A DNA stretch of 64,000 bases from Cochlodiniinecator piscidefendens (GCF_011326755.1 NZ_JAAOIE010000003.1:186001-250000); one strand, 5' to 3'. Shown: positions 33,593-43,909, numbered from the stretch's first letter. Numbers and translations are program-made. The notes: generated by a model not told the origin, from the letters alone.

Positions 33593-33802
33593 TCAGAGAA
33601 CGTGACGGGAGACGACATCTTCGATGTCGCCGCGTGACAGGCCGATGTCGGACAATTCACGATCAGACAGTGACGTCAACGCATTGCGTGTCAAACGGGC
33701 TTCGTTCCACTTAGTCAAAGTCGCGAAAATCGACTGTCTAGCGGTTGCGAAGATGCCAAAGCTTGTGTTGGCGGAGACGATTGCGTTTTCATAAGCTGCC
33801 AT
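33593..33802 (-). CDS. DUF1127 (YjiS-like) small protein
   Basis: A 69-residue protein. The C-terminal TRNALTSLSDRELSDIGLSR is the DUF1127 signature; such short proteins are abundant in Alphaproteobacteria, and some bind RNA or affect phosphate, carbon and RNA metabolism. ATG 33802 (MAAYENAIVSANTS) is the natural start; a start at 33877 would add 25 residues unlike the family. A palindrome lies about 120 nt upstream. Confidence 0.85.
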   Translation of the reverse strand: MAAYENAIVSANTSFGIFATARQSIFATLTKWNEARLTRNALTSLSDRELSDIGLSRGDIEDVVSRHVL

Positions 33803-34135
33803 GTGAATATTCCTTATATACGAGTTGGCACTGTGTGTTTTGTTCTGAGCGGCATTTAGTCGTGGTTGCCGCTGCAAACAAGATCGATTTTTGCATGTCT
33901 CATCTGCGTTTTTTGCATGGCTTGGAAAACGTCGTTTTCCCCTTGTTTTTAAGGGCGAAATAGGTGTTTTGAATCGTGTTAAATGCGGCGAATTCAGCCC
34001 TAAAGAGGTCGTATTTTGTACGCGAGGTGGTTGTTTTGTCGGATTCCTGCAAATTTAGGTCGCGCGTTTGCGGATTGGCAAATGTTCGCGTTTCGTGCTA
34101 CTGCGTAGAAAAAGAAAATACAGAAAGTTGGCAGT
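33803..34135. other. Divergent intergenic region between DUF1127 and ruvC
   Basis: No gene seen. It should hold promoters for both genes. A near-perfect 17-bp palindrome GGAAAACG-T-CGTTTTCC lies at 33924-33940 and is a candidate operator. No clear -35/-10 pair can be assigned by eye. Confidence 0.4.
33924..33940. promoter_or_regulatory. Palindrome, candidate operator
   Basis: Eight-base arms GGAAAACG and CGTTTTCC around a single T, between the DUF1127 gene and ruvC. No T-run follows, so a protein-binding site is more likely than a terminator. Regulator unknown. Confidence 0.35.
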
Positions 34136-34642
34136 ATGCGGGTGTTGGGCATTGATCCGGGGCTGAGAAACCTTGGTTGGGGTGTGATTGATGTGCTTGG
34201 AAGCAGAATCACTCACGTTGCGAACGGGACTTGCCATTCAGAAGGGGCCGATTTGTCGGTTCGGCTCCTGTCACTCTTTGATCAACTCAGTGAAGTTGTG
34301 GCGCAATTTGCCCCTGATACCGCCGCTGTTGAAAAAACCTTTGTAAACAAAGATGGTGCTGGGACTCTGAAATTGGGTCAAGCACGGGGCATTGCGATGC
34401 TCGTGCCTGCGCGGGCGGGGTTGGAGATTGGTGAATATGCCCCCAATTCAGTCAAGAAGGCCGTGGTTGGTGTAGGCCATGCGGATAAAAAACAAGTAGA
34501 ACACATGGTGCGTTTACAGTTGCCCGGCGTTAAGCTGGACAGTGCGGATGCCGCCGACGCGCTGGCTATTGCGATTTGTCATTCGTTTTATTGTCAAACA
34601 GCAGGGCGTTTGGATGCTGCTATCAAAAAGGCCGGAGCATGA
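34136..34642 (+). CDS. ruvC: Crossover junction endodeoxyribonuclease RuvC
   Basis: A 168-residue Holliday junction resolvase. [16 protein letters not shown] holds the first catalytic Asp, [10 protein letters not shown] the Glu and [15 protein letters not shown] the last two Asp residues. ATG 34136 begins MRVLGIDPG as in the family. The stop overlaps the ruvA start by 4 nt (ATGA). With RuvA and RuvB, which follow, it resolves recombination intermediates. Confidence 0.95.
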   Translation: MRVLGIDPGLRNLGWGVIDVLGSRITHVANGTCHSEGADLSVRLLSLFDQLSEVVAQFAPDTAAVEKTFVNKDGAGTLKLGQARGIAMLVPARAGLEIGEYAPNSVKKAVVGVGHADKKQVEHMVRLQLPGVKLDSADAADALAIAICHSFYCQTAGRLDAAIKKAGA

Positions 34643-35316
34643 TTGGTAAGATTTCAGGGCGCATTGAATACAAAAGTACAGATCATGTGATGATTGATGT
34701 GCGCGGTATCGGGTATTTGGTTTATTGCTCGGACCGCACATTGATGGGGTTGCCCCCGGTGGGGGAGGCGTGCGCGCTTTATACTGAATTGTTGGTGCGC
34801 GAAGATTTGCTGCAATTGTTTGGGTTTCCGACCTTGTTGGAAAAGGAATGGCATCGGCTGTTGCTTTCGGTGCAGGGGATCGGGGCTAAAGCGGCGATGG
34901 CCATATTGGGCACATTGGGCGCTGATGGCGTAAGTCGTGCGATTGCTTTGGGCGATTGGGGTGCGGTGAAGGCGGCACCTGGTGTCGGCCCGAAGATTGC
35001 GCAACGTGTGGTGAATGAACTGAAGGACAAAGCGCCAGGAGTCATGGCGCTTGGCGGGACGTTAGAGGACGCGCAGGGCCTTGCAGAGGCCGAAGTCATA
35101 GAGGCGCCTGAACCCGCCGCAAAACGTGCCCCTGCCAAACCCAAAGCGCCAAGTCGGGCCGTGCATCAATCTGATGCGTTGTCGGCTTTGTCCAATCTTG
35201 GCTATGGCCCATCCGATGCCGCGAGCGCCGTGGCGCAGGCGGCTGAAAACAATTCTGACGCTGATACGTCTGTTCTAATCCGCGAGGCGCTGAAGCTTCT
35301 TGCGCCCAAAGGGTGA
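34639..35316 (+). CDS. ruvA: Holliday junction branch migration protein RuvA
   Basis: A 225-residue protein. The N-terminal OB fold begins [20 protein letters not shown]; the helix-hairpin-helix region includes [15 protein letters not shown] and [19 protein letters not shown]; the C-terminal RuvB-contacting domain ([20 protein letters not shown]) follows a flexible, Ala/Pro-rich linker of about 45 residues. ATG 34639 overlaps the ruvC stop. RuvA recognises the four-way junction and loads RuvB. Confidence 0.95.
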   Translation: MIGKISGRIEYKSTDHVMIDVRGIGYLVYCSDRTLMGLPPVGEACALYTELLVREDLLQLFGFPTLLEKEWHRLLLSVQGIGAKAAMAILGTLGADGVSRAIALGDWGAVKAAPGVGPKIAQRVVNELKDKAPGVMALGGTLEDAQGLAEAEVIEAPEPAAKRAPAKPKAPSRAVHQSDALSALSNLGYGPSDAASAVAQAAENNSDADTSVLIREALKLLAPKG

Positions 35317-35328
35317 TGGGGGAAAACC

Positions 35329-36363
35329 GTGTCTGAACCTGATCCAACATTGCGCCCTGAACAGCGTCCCGAAGATACCGACCGCGCATTACGCCCGCAA
35401 TCTCTGGATGAATTCATTGGTCAGAAAGAAGCCCGTGGAAACCTAAAGGTTTTTATCGAAAGCGCGCGACGCCGGGGGGAGGCGATGGACCACGCCCTGT
35501 TTCATGGTCCACCGGGGTTGGGAAAAACAACGCTGGCGCAAATTATGGCACGGGAATTGGGGGTGAATTTCCGCATGACCTCTGGGCCTGTTTTGGCCAA
35601 GGCGGGCGATTTGGCGGCAATCCTGACAAACCTTGAGGCGCGGGATGTGTTGTTTATCGATGAAATTCATCGCCTCAATCCAGTGGTTGAGGAAATTCTA
35701 TATCCGGCTTTAGAGGACTTTGAGCTTGATCTTGTGATTGGCGAAGGTCCGGCAGCGCGCACAGTGCGGATTGAATTGCAGCCCTTTACGCTGGTGGGGG
35801 CGACGACGCGGCTTGGACTGTTGACCACGCCTTTGCGCGATCGATTTGGTATTCCGACGCGGTTACAGTTTTATACAGAGGATGAGCTGCACGAAATCGT
35901 CACGCGCGGTGCAAGGATGATGGGGGTGCCTGCGGAATCCGCCGGTGCGCGCGAAATTGCCCGTAGGGCGCGCGGAACACCACGGATTGCAGGGCGACTG
36001 TTGCGCCGCGTTGTCGATTTTGCGGTTGTCGAAGGTGATGGGCGTATTACGAAAGAGATCGCAGATAGTTCCCTGACACGTCTGGGTGTGGACTATCTGG
36101 GTCTGGATGGAGCTGACCGACGGTATTTGCGTTTGATTGCGGAAAACTACGCGGGTGGCCCGGTTGGGATTGAAACAATGTCAGCCGCTCTTTCGGAAAG
36201 TCGGGATGCGTTGGAAGAGGTGATAGAGCCCTACTTGTTGCAACAGGGGCTTATTCAGCGGACGCCGCGTGGACGGATGTTGGCGCAAAAAGCGTGGGAT
36301 CATCTGGGTCTTCCGATGCCAAAGCCTGAACCTTCCCGCAAGCAAAGCGATTTATTTGGTTGA
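35329..36363 (+). CDS. ruvB: Holliday junction branch migration ATPase RuvB
   Basis: A 344-residue AAA+ motor. Walker A is [14 protein letters not shown] (about residues 61-74), Walker B is [11 protein letters not shown], sensor [19 protein letters not shown], and the arginine finger region and C-terminal winged helix ([16 protein letters not shown]) are intact. It starts with GTG 35329, 12 nt after ruvA, preceded by GGGGGA. It completes the ruvCAB operon. Confidence 0.96.
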   Translation: MSEPDPTLRPEQRPEDTDRALRPQSLDEFIGQKEARGNLKVFIESARRRGEAMDHALFHGPPGLGKTTLAQIMARELGVNFRMTSGPVLAKAGDLAAILTNLEARDVLFIDEIHRLNPVVEEILYPALEDFELDLVIGEGPAARTVRIELQPFTLVGATTRLGLLTTPLRDRFGIPTRLQFYTEDELHEIVTRGARMMGVPAESAGAREIARRARGTPRIAGRLLRRVVDFAVVEGDGRITKEIADSSLTRLGVDYLGLDGADRRYLRLIAENYAGGPVGIETMSAALSESRDALEEVIEPYLLQQGLIQRTPRGRMLAQKAWDHLGLPMPKPEPSRKQSDLFG

Positions 36364-36418
36364 GCAAATGCGCGGCGCAATTTATGGCAATGGCATCTTT
36401 TAGACGATGGAGCGCCTT

Positions 36419-37054
36419 ATGACCCCAACTGAAATCGAAGCTCTGTTTACGCGCGCTGATGGTTCCTATGTGTTTTCACGTTGGGGGCGCCCTATCGTGC
36501 CTGTGGTGTTTGGGGTCGAGGAAGAGACGCTTGAGGTTCTGAAGGGCGCGATTGAGGCGGTCGTTACGCTGGCGGGCCATCAAATGGCGGAAACCGATCC
36601 TGAACTTGGTACAAACCTGATGGTATTCTTCATCCGTGATTGGGATGAATTGACTGCGACGCCAAAGCTGGATGAATTGATACCGAATTTGGCGACCACC
36701 GTTGATCGGCTGAAGGCGTCAAATGCGTCGCAGTATCGCGCGTTCCGGTTTGATGATGATGGTGCGATTCAGGCTTGCTTTAGTTTTGTTTGCATGACCG
36801 ATGAAATGGCGGATCAACCTGCGGAAACCATCGCGCTTGGTCAAATGGTGCAGGCAATTTTATTGTGGTCAGACACGGTATTTCGCGAAAGTTCACCTTT
36901 GGCGTCTTTGCCAGATGGGAGCGTCGTCTTGCGCCCGGATATCGCTGACGTTATTCGCGCGGCTTACGATCTTACCATGCCAGCCGCTGCACGCGATGCG
37001 TCACATGCTTTGCGGATGTTTGCGCGCCTGCAAGCTGCCCAAACGGATAGCTAA
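36419..37054 (+). CDS. Conserved protein of unknown function
   Basis: A 211-residue soluble protein with no signal peptide or membrane helix. Features: MTPTEIEALFTRADGSYVFS at the N-terminus, VPVVFGVEEETLEVLKGAIE, ETDPELGTNLMVFFIRDWDE and a helical C-terminal part ending RMFARLQAAQTDS. GGAG 7 nt ahead favours ATG 36419 over ATG 36407. No family recognised with confidence. It lies between ruvB and ybgC on the same strand, so it may be transcribed with the repair or Tol-Pal genes. Confidence 0.6.
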   Translation: MTPTEIEALFTRADGSYVFSRWGRPIVPVVFGVEEETLEVLKGAIEAVVTLAGHQMAETDPELGTNLMVFFIRDWDELTATPKLDELIPNLATTVDRLKASNASQYRAFRFDDDGAIQACFSFVCMTDEMADQPAETIALGQMVQAILLWSDTVFRESSPLASLPDGSVVLRPDIADVIRAAYDLTMPAAARDASHALRMFARLQAAQTDS

Positions 37055-37108
37055 GGGTTGCTTTGATTGTCTGGTCCTGCTTTGTTCTGAAAAAACATTG
37101 GCAGGCAC

Positions 37109-37498
37109 ATGACACATAAGTTCCCTTTACGCGTTTATTACGAAGATACCGATCTGGCCGGGATTGTATATTATGCAAATTATCTAAAGTTTATTGAACG
37201 AGCTCGCACTGAGTTCGTTCGAGAGCTTGGCATTGATCAATCGCGCCTGAAGGAAGACGAAGGTATCGTTTTTGCGGTGCGGCATCTTGAGGCAGATTAT
37301 TTAAGTTCGGCAAAATTTGATAATGAACTTACCGTTGAAACCACACGCGAAGCTGTGACAGGTGTGCGCATTGTATTGCGGCAGGACGTCAAACGGGGTG
37401 AAACGTTGCTATTTTCGGCCGCTGTGACCCTCGTGGCCCTGACCGAAACGGGGCAACCCTCGCGTCTTCCGGCAAATATTCGCCTAATGCTGCATTAA
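37109..37498 (+). CDS. ybgC: Tol-Pal-associated acyl-CoA thioesterase YbgC
   Basis: A 129-residue hot-dog-fold thioesterase. RVYYEDTDLAGIVYYANYLK contains the catalytic Asp of the 4HBT/YbgC active site and FIERARTEFVRELG the first long helix. It hydrolyses acyl-CoA or acyl-ACP and precedes the tol genes by 111 nt, its standard place in the tol-pal cluster. Confidence 0.93.
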   Translation: MTHKFPLRVYYEDTDLAGIVYYANYLKFIERARTEFVRELGIDQSRLKEDEGIVFAVRHLEADYLSSAKFDNELTVETTREAVTGVRIVLRQDVKRGETLLFSAAVTLVALTETGQPSRLPANIRLMLH

Positions 37499-37609
37499 TT
37501 CGGTGTTTTCGCGCCGCTGACACGCATTTGATAGCTTTCCCCGTGAAACTGGGTTAGATTTGGTCCCAAATAGGGTCGCAAAAGACGGCCAAAACAAAAG
37601 AGCAGGCTA

Positions 37610-38305
37610 ATGGAAACCGAAATCCTAAATGCGGCGCAGGAGATTGACTTCTCCTTGTGGGCGCTGTTTGCACGGGCGACACTGGGTGTGAAGCTTGTGA
37701 TGATTATGCTGATTGTGGCCTCTTTTTGGTCGTGGTCGATTATTGTGCAAAAGACGATCTCTTATCGAAAGTCTCGGGCTGAAGCTGCGGAGTTTGATCG
37801 CGCTTTCTGGTCTGGTGAACCGCTGGATGAATTGTACGAGAAAATCGGGCCATCACCCGCAGGATCAGCCCAGAAGGTATTTGCGGCAGGGATGACGGAA
37901 TGGCGGCGGTCCCATCGGTCTGACGGTGGTTTGATCGCGGGTGCGCAGGCGCGTATCGATCGTTCAATGGATGTCGCGATCGCCAAGGAAAGCGAAGACC
38001 TAAACGGTGGTCTATCATTTCTGGCGACAGTTGGATCCACCGCGCCGTTTGTTGGGTTGTTCGGTACGGTCTGGGGCATCATGAATGCCTTTGTCGAAAT
38101 TGCAGCGCAGCAGAATACGAATTTGGCGGTTGTCGCCCCCGGTATTGCCGAGGCATTGCTGGCGACGGGGCTTGGGCTTTTGGCAGCTATTCCTGCGGTG
38201 ATATTCTACAACAAACTTTCTGCTGACAGTGATCGGATCATTTCTGGTTACGAAGCATTTGCAGATGAATTTGCGACCATTCTTAGCCGTCAGTTGGATA
38301 GCTAA
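37610..38305 (+). CDS. tolQ: Tol-Pal system protein TolQ
   Basis: A 231-residue inner-membrane proton channel subunit with three membrane helices (about 25-45, 140-162 and 175-197). FLATVGSTAPFVGLFGTVWG and ATGLGLLAAIPAVIFYN carry the conserved TolQ/ExbB pore residues. It works with TolR to energise TolA and pull the outer membrane in at division. AGCAGG precedes the ATG. TolR follows after 2 nt. Confidence 0.95.
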   Translation: METEILNAAQEIDFSLWALFARATLGVKLVMIMLIVASFWSWSIIVQKTISYRKSRAEAAEFDRAFWSGEPLDELYEKIGPSPAGSAQKVFAAGMTEWRRSHRSDGGLIAGAQARIDRSMDVAIAKESEDLNGGLSFLATVGSTAPFVGLFGTVWGIMNAFVEIAAQQNTNLAVVAPGIAEALLATGLGLLAAIPAVIFYNKLSADSDRIISGYEAFADEFATILSRQLDS

Positions 38306-38307
38306 TC

Positions 38308-38778
38308 ATGGGGGCGGGCGTCATCAAAAAAGACAGCGGACGCAGACGGCGTTCTGGGCGTGGGAAAAACCACGCGATGAGCGAAATTAACGTCACGCCC
38401 TTTGTCGATGTAATGTTGGTGCTGTTGATTATCTTCATGGTTGCAGCTCCCTTGTTGACCGTCGGCGTTCCTGTTGAGCTTCCTGAAACGGCTGCAGGTG
38501 CTTTGGCCGCAGAACAAGAGGAGCCTTTGACAGTCACATTGACTGCTGATGGCCGTACTTTGATTCAAACCACGGATGTTGAACGCGAAGATTTGATTAA
38601 TCGCTTGCGCGCTGTGGCGACAGAGCGCGATAGCACCAAGGTTTTTCTGCGGGCGGATGGCGCAATTCCATATGAGGCCGTTGTTCAGGTCATGGGGGCG
38701 CTGAACAATGCTGGATTTAACGATATCGGTCTGGTGACCGAAACGGGTGGGCCTGCGTTGACAGGTCAAAGCGAATAA
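38308..38778 (+). CDS. tolR: Tol-Pal system protein TolR
   Basis: A 156-residue ExbD/TolR family protein. A basic cytoplasmic start (KKDSGRRRRSGRGKNH) precedes SEINVTPFVDVMLVLLIIFM, whose Asp in FVD is the proton-carrying residue, then the periplasmic dimerisation domain (VFLRADGAIPYEAVVQVMGA). It partners with TolQ immediately upstream and is followed after 9 nt by tolA. Confidence 0.95.
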   Translation: MGAGVIKKDSGRRRRSGRGKNHAMSEINVTPFVDVMLVLLIIFMVAAPLLTVGVPVELPETAAGALAAEQEEPLTVTLTADGRTLIQTTDVEREDLINRLRAVATERDSTKVFLRADGAIPYEAVVQVMGALNNAGFNDIGLVTETGGPALTGQSE

Positions 38779-38787
38779 GGCGGGTCG

Positions 38788-39828
38788 TTGAAAACGGGGC
38801 ATTATATCTCAGGTGGGGGCCATTTGGCTTTAATCTGTTGGATCCTGTTTGGCGGGCTGATTTGGCGTAGCGAAAGGTCAGAGGTGCAAGTAACTTCGGT
38901 GTCCATCATGTCAGAAGCGGAGTTCGCGGCAATCGCTGCGGCCACTGCTGTCGTGCAGACGCCCCCTGAGCCAGTTGAGGAAATTACCCCGCCTACGCCT
39001 GTGGAAACTGAAACTCCACCAGAGCCCATTGCGCCCGAAGTTGATGAAACCATTCCTGAGACACCGGCACCCCCGTCTGAGACAGGCACAACAGAACAGC
39101 CACAAATTGACACAACACCCATACCGCGACCAGCAGACCGCGTGGCTCCGGAACCTGTTGAAACACCGGAGCCTGAGGTTGAAATCGCTGACGTGCCGGT
39201 TGAAGCGGTTTCTGAAACGGTTGAGGCTGAGGCTCCCGTTGAACCGCGTGAAGAAGCAGCACAGGAAGAGGCGAGTACAGAAATCGTCACAGAGGCCGAA
39301 CAGGTTGATACTTTGGCGGCGCTCGCACCTGCGCGTTCTCGTCGGCCTACGGCTCGGCCTTCGCGCCCTGATCCCGTTGTAGAGCCAGTATCTGAACCGG
39401 TTGCTGAAGCCACACCTGAGCCTGAGGTCGATCCGCTCGCGGATTTAATCAATCAAGCTGTGAACGAGGCCAATGAGCCCGCCGAAACGCCGCGCGGACC
39501 TTCTGGCCCGCCACTTACACGTGGGGAGCGCGAGGGACTACGGGTCGCTGTTTCTCAATGTTGGAATGTGGATGTCGGATCTACGGCGGCGAATGTAACT
39601 GTTGTTGTAGGCATGTCGATGAACCGCGACGCAACTGTCGTCAGCAATTCTCTTCGCTTGGTGTCCAGCGAAGGTGGGTCGGGCCGGGCAGTTGACACAG
39701 CCTTTCAGGCAGCGCGGCGGGCGATTATCCGCTGCGGAGCGCGTGGATATGATCTGCCGATTGAGAAATATGAACAGTGGCGTGATATTGAAATCACCTT
39801 CAATCCAGAAAGAATGAGAACACGATGA
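38788..39828 (+). CDS. tolA: TolA-like protein (cell envelope integrity, TonB/TolA C-terminal domain)
   Basis: A 346-residue protein: one N-terminal membrane helix ([18 protein letters not shown]), a long periplasmic spacer of about 200 residues rich in Pro, Glu, Thr and Val, then the C-terminal TolA domain ([40 protein letters not shown] with a likely disulfide). The spacer is an extended Pro/Glu type, not the Lys/Ala helix of enterobacterial TolA. TTG start at 38788 after AAGG; no better codon exists before the helix. The stop overlaps tolB by 4 nt. Confidence 0.88.
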   Translation: MKTGHYISGGGHLALICWILFGGLIWRSERSEVQVTSVSIMSEAEFAAIAAATAVVQTPPEPVEEITPPTPVETETPPEPIAPEVDETIPETPAPPSETGTTEQPQIDTTPIPRPADRVAPEPVETPEPEVEIADVPVEAVSETVEAEAPVEPREEAAQEEASTEIVTEAEQVDTLAALAPARSRRPTARPSRPDPVVEPVSEPVAEATPEPEVDPLADLINQAVNEANEPAETPRGPSGPPLTRGEREGLRVAVSQCWNVDVGSTAANVTVVVGMSMNRDATVVSNSLRLVSSEGGSGRAVDTAFQAARRAIIRCGARGYDLPIEKYEQWRDIEITFNPERMRTR

Positions 39829-41162
39829 CCTTTTTGCGATCCCTCATTTTGACCCTTGGTGTGGTCGTGTCTGCATCTGTCTTTAGTTTTGCTGCTATTG
39901 CGCAAAATGGGCCTTTGCGCATCGAGATCACGGAAGGGGTGATTGAACCTCTGCCATTTGCATTGCCAACGTTCATGCCCGAAGCCGCAGGCTCTGAAGA
40001 GATCGCATTGGGGATTTCGCAAGTGGTTGCGGCCGACTTACAGGCAACAGGCCTTTTCCGGCAGATCGACCCATCTGCATTTATTTCACAAACGTCTGAT
40101 TTTAACAGTCCTGTTCAATATGCTGATTGGCGCGCGATCAATGCGCAGGCGTTGATCACGGGTGCGGTCAATGTGACATCAGACGGTCAGGTCACAGTGA
40201 AGTTTCGCCTTTATGATGTATTCTCGGGCAATGAGCTGGGCGAAGGCCTGCGGTTAGGCGGCACGACGACCAGCTGGCGCCGTTTAGCGCATCGGGTTGC
40301 AGACACGGTGTATTCGCGTATCACGGGGGAAGACCCATATTTTGACAGCCGCGTGGTTTTTGTATCTGAAACTGGTCCCAAAAATGATCGCCGTAAACGT
40401 TTGGCTATCATGGATTACGATGGTGCGAATGTGCAATTTCTGACGGACAGCAATGCCCTGGTTTTAAACCCTAGGTTTTCACCGACCGGAGATCGCATTT
40501 TATATACATCTTACGAAAGCGGCTTTCCCCAAGTTTATCTGTTAGATGTCGGAAGCGTTCAGCGACGCGTTTTAGCAGAACAGCAAGGCACGATGTCGTT
40601 TGCGCCGCGCTTTGGCCCCGACGGGCAAACGGTGGTATATTCACTATCTTCCGGTGGCAATTCAGACATTTACACATTGGATTTGCGGACGAACCAAACG
40701 CGCCGCTTGACCAGCGCGCCTTCTATTGAAACCGCGCCTAGCTTTTCGCCGGATGGCAGTCAGATCGTGTTTGAAAGCGATCGTTCTGGTTCGCCTCAGA
40801 TTTATGTCATGCCAGCGACCGGAGGGGAGCCTCGTCGGATTAGTTTTGGGGAAGGGCGCTACGGTACGCCGGTTTGGTCGCCGCGTGGGGATCTGATCGC
40901 CTTTACCAAACAAAACGAAGGCCGGTTTCACATTGGCGTGATGCGCACCGACGGATCAGAGGAAAGATTACTGACGGCGTCGTTTCTTGATGAAGGTCCG
41001 AGTTGGTCACCAAATGGGCGCGTGATCATGTTTATGCGTGAAACTGCAGGGGCAGGTGGTGCGCCGGCGTTGTATTCAGTAGACATTTCCGGCCGTAATT
41101 TGCGGCGGGTGAACACGCCAAATGCGGCGTCTGATCCGGCTTGGTCGCCGTTATTGCCATAA
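39825..41162 (+). CDS. tolB: Tol-Pal system beta-propeller protein TolB
   Basis: A 445-residue periplasmic protein. A signal peptide (about 1-26, ending SFAAIAQ) precedes the N-terminal domain ([40 protein letters not shown]) and the six-bladed propeller with repeats such as [36 protein letters not shown] and [18 protein letters not shown]. It docks to Pal and TolA. Start overlaps tolA by ATGA. Confidence 0.96.
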   Translation: MTFLRSLILTLGVVVSASVFSFAAIAQNGPLRIEITEGVIEPLPFALPTFMPEAAGSEEIALGISQVVAADLQATGLFRQIDPSAFISQTSDFNSPVQYADWRAINAQALITGAVNVTSDGQVTVKFRLYDVFSGNELGEGLRLGGTTTSWRRLAHRVADTVYSRITGEDPYFDSRVVFVSETGPKNDRRKRLAIMDYDGANVQFLTDSNALVLNPRFSPTGDRILYTSYESGFPQVYLLDVGSVQRRVLAEQQGTMSFAPRFGPDGQTVVYSLSSGGNSDIYTLDLRTNQTRRLTSAPSIETAPSFSPDGSQIVFESDRSGSPQIYVMPATGGEPRRISFGEGRYGTPVWSPRGDLIAFTKQNEGRFHIGVMRTDGSEERLLTASFLDEGPSWSPNGRVIMFMRETAGAGGAPALYSVDISGRNLRRVNTPNAASDPAWSPLLP

Positions 41163-41239
41163 GTTTTCAATTGGCACGTAAAATGTTATGAAACTGCAGA
41201 TTAAGCGAATAGAACACACTATAACAAAGGGCAGAGAAA

Positions 41240-41749
41240 ATGAATTTGGTATCAAAGACACTGCTGCTTGTCGCAGCGATTGGACTAGGGGCATGTACAG
41301 ACCCATCGCAATACGGGACTGGCGGGAATGGCACCGATTATAACAGTACTGCGGATTTGAATGGTGTGAATGATCCAAGTTCACCAGCGTATTTCCGCGA
41401 AACAATCGGAGATCGCGTATTGTTCGCAGTTGACCAAAGCACTCTCGGAGATGGCGCCCGCGCGACATTGTTGGCACAGGCTAATTGGCTGCATGCGAAC
41501 CCTGAGTTCGATGCGTTGATCGAAGGTCACGCAGATGAACAGGGAACGCGGGAATATAACCTTGCATTAGGTGCGCGCCGAGCGAATGCGGTCGAGGAAT
41601 ATCTATCGTCGCAGGGGATTGCATCCAACCGTCTTCGCGTCGTTTCTTTCGGGAAAGAGCGTCCGATCGAGGTGTGTTCTGATGAAACTTGTTACGGGCA
41701 GAACCGTCGCGCGGTGACGGTGATTTCTGCCGGTGCATTGACCAGCTAA
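41240..41749 (+). CDS. pal: Peptidoglycan-associated lipoprotein Pal
   Basis: A 169-residue outer-membrane lipoprotein. The lipobox is LGAC (Cys about residue 20); the OmpA domain shows GDRVLFAVDQSTL, IEGHADEQGTREYNLALGAR and the NRRAVTV ending. It ties the outer membrane to the cell wall and to TolB. The GCAGAG site precedes the ATG; 77 nt separate it from tolB. Confidence 0.95.
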   Translation: MNLVSKTLLLVAAIGLGACTDPSQYGTGGNGTDYNSTADLNGVNDPSSPAYFRETIGDRVLFAVDQSTLGDGARATLLAQANWLHANPEFDALIEGHADEQGTREYNLALGARRANAVEEYLSSQGIASNRLRVVSFGKERPIEVCSDETCYGQNRRAVTVISAGALTS

Positions 41750-41759
41750 GGAAATCAAG

Positions 41760-42587
41760 ATGACCCGGATTTCATCCCTTTTTGTAGCATCAGTTTTGGC
41801 CCTGACGACACCGGTTATGGGTGTTGCGCAAGACACTGAAACGCTCGCGGATATTCGCCAAGAATTGTCGTTGCTCTATGTTGAGGTTCAGCGGCTCAAG
41901 CGAGAATTATCAACAACCGGGTCACCAAGTGCATCTGTCGGCGGCAATAGTCCTCTTGAGCGCATTGATGCTATTGAAGCAGAACTTCAACGTTTAACGG
42001 CGAATACGGAGCAATTGGATTTTCGGGTTAATCAAATCGCGACTGTGGGGGGTAATCAAATTGGTGATTTGGAATTCCGTCTTTGCGAATTAGAGCCAAA
42101 CTGTGATCTAGCCGATTTGGGGCAAGGGACGACGTTGGGCAATGTTGATGTCGCCTCGACCGCGCCTATCCCGGTTCCGTCATCAGATACGGGTGTGCAA
42201 TTGGCGGTTGCTGAGCGTGAAGATTTTGATCGTGCGGAAGATGCGCTTAGTGATGGGAATTATCGTGGGGCTGCTGAGCAATTTGCGGTCTATACCGAAA
42301 CCTATCCTGGTGGTCCTTTGTCAGCACGCGCGCATTTTTTGCGTGGCTCAGCATTAGAGCAGTTGGGCGATACTCGCAGTGCCGCGCGGGCCTATTTGGA
42401 TAGTTTCAGTTCAGCACCGCAAGGTGCTGAAGCTCCGAACGCTCTGTATCAAGTTGGCCGTAGTCTCGCGGATTTGGGCCAAACAGCCGAGGCCTGTCAA
42501 ATGTTTGATCAGGTCGGCGTGAGGTTTCCAACCGCAGATATTGCTGTCGAAGCACGCTCAGCGCTACAAAACTTGGAATGTTCGTGA
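41760..42587 (+). CDS. cpoB: Tol-Pal system coordinator CpoB (YbgF)
   Basis: A 275-residue periplasmic protein. A signal peptide (about 1-24) is followed by a coiled-coil trimerisation segment (LADIRQELSLLYVEVQRLKR) and, after a linker, TPR repeats (DFDRAEDALSDGNYRGAAEQ, ARAHFLRGSALEQLGDTRSA, GQTAEACQMFDQVGVRFPTA). CpoB coordinates outer-membrane constriction with wall synthesis. It is 10 nt after pal and its end overlaps tilS by 10 nt. Confidence 0.92.
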   Translation: MTRISSLFVASVLALTTPVMGVAQDTETLADIRQELSLLYVEVQRLKRELSTTGSPSASVGGNSPLERIDAIEAELQRLTANTEQLDFRVNQIATVGGNQIGDLEFRLCELEPNCDLADLGQGTTLGNVDVASTAPIPVPSSDTGVQLAVAEREDFDRAEDALSDGNYRGAAEQFAVYTETYPGGPLSARAHFLRGSALEQLGDTRSAARAYLDSFSSAPQGAEAPNALYQVGRSLADLGQTAEACQMFDQVGVRFPTADIAVEARSALQNLECS

Positions 42588-43831
42588 CGTCCGATCGTGA
42601 CGATTTAAAGAACAAGCTGGGGGCATCCTTAGCAGGGTTGCCTTCTGGCCGGTTGGGTGTCGCGGTTTCCGGAGGCAGTGATTCACTGGCGCTGTTGTAT
42701 CTCGCAGCCCGGAGCTGTCCAACAGGCAGTGTGGTCGCGGCGACCGTTGACCACGGCCTTCGCCCTGAAGCCCGACAGGAAGCCGCATTTGTTGCAGATC
42801 ATTGCGCGAAATTAGGAGTTCCACACGAAATATTGAACTGGTCGGATTGGAATGGCACGGGGAATTTGCAATCCTCGGCACGCGATGCACGATACCGGCT
42901 TTTGGCTGAGTGGGCGCAGGCTTTGGATGTAAAAGCCGTGATGTTAGGGCATACCCAAGATGATCAGGCCGAAACAGTGTTGATGCGTCTTGGGCGTTCA
43001 GCAGGAGTGGATGGATTGTGCGCCATGGAGCCGGAAATCTCCCGCTACGAAATGGTTTTTTTACGACCTCTTCTGTCTGTGCGTCGCGCGGAATTGCAAG
43101 GCTATTTACGCGCTGACGCATGTGAATGGACTTCAGATCCGTCTAATGAGGATCGTGCCTACCATCGGGTGAATTTACGAAAGTCGATGCCTCAACTTGA
43201 AGCATTGGGTCTAACAGTAGATGCCTTAAGCACTGTAGCAATGAACATGCAATCTGTTCGGCGCGCTTTGAACAGTAGCACTGAGAACGCCGCTAGGGCT
43301 TATGCGCGTGTACATGATGGTGATGTTTTATTTGATAAAAATGGATTCTGGGAGCTAAGTGACGAAATTCGTCGACGTTTGCTGGTCCATGCAATGTGCT
43401 GGGTGAGCAAGACAACTTATGCGCCACGTCAATCGAGCGTTGATCAAATTGTTAGGATGTTGTCGGCGGGCAACGATGCCACTTTACATGGGTGTGTGAT
43501 ACGTCAAAAGGGAGGTGTGATTGTTGTTTCTCGAGAATATCAAAGGGTAAAACACATCGAAAGCCTGCTTGGAGAGGTATGGGATCATCGCTGGAAGGTT
43601 TCGGGACCAAAAATTGATGGAGCGAAAATTGCGGCGCTTGGGGAGACAGGATTGCGTGCCTGTCCAGATTGGCGCGAAACGGGAGTTTCCAGACAAAGTT
43701 TGCTCGCATCTCCAGCTGTTTGGCAAAACGATGTACTTATTGCCGCACCTTTAGCTGGATTTAACCCAGAATTCCGTGCAGAACTCATTTATTCTTCAGA
43801 TCATTTTCATTCATCTGTTTTATCGCATTGA
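42578..43831 (+). CDS. tilS: tRNA(Ile)-lysidine synthase
   Basis: A 417-residue enzyme that modifies C34 of tRNA-Ile(CAU) to lysidine with ATP and lysine. The PP-loop is GVAVSGGSDSLALLYLAAR (about 27-45); ATVDHGLRPEARQEA and LGHTQDDQAETVLMRLGRSAG are family hallmarks. The C-terminal 200 residues are the tRNA-binding region. Starts inside the end of cpoB, so it is translationally linked to the tol operon. Confidence 0.93.
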   Translation: MFVTSDRDDLKNKLGASLAGLPSGRLGVAVSGGSDSLALLYLAARSCPTGSVVAATVDHGLRPEARQEAAFVADHCAKLGVPHEILNWSDWNGTGNLQSSARDARYRLLAEWAQALDVKAVMLGHTQDDQAETVLMRLGRSAGVDGLCAMEPEISRYEMVFLRPLLSVRRAELQGYLRADACEWTSDPSNEDRAYHRVNLRKSMPQLEALGLTVDALSTVAMNMQSVRRALNSSTENAARAYARVHDGDVLFDKNGFWELSDEIRRRLLVHAMCWVSKTTYAPRQSSVDQIVRMLSAGNDATLHGCVIRQKGGVIVVSREYQRVKHIESLLGEVWDHRWKVSGPKIDGAKIAALGETGLRACPDWRETGVSRQSLLASPAVWQNDVLIAAPLAGFNPEFRAELIYSSDHFHSSVLSH

Positions 43832-43909
43832 ACAAACTGATCTGATCTCTATTTTAAACAGGTGGCCCGTTGATTACAGTCCGGCCGAACGAATCTGAGG
43901 AGACTCCCT

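Noticed and set aside
38802-39452. 216-codon minus-strand frame rich in Ser, Gly and Thr
   Set aside because: Antisense of the TolA Pro/Glu spacer; low-complexity artefact.
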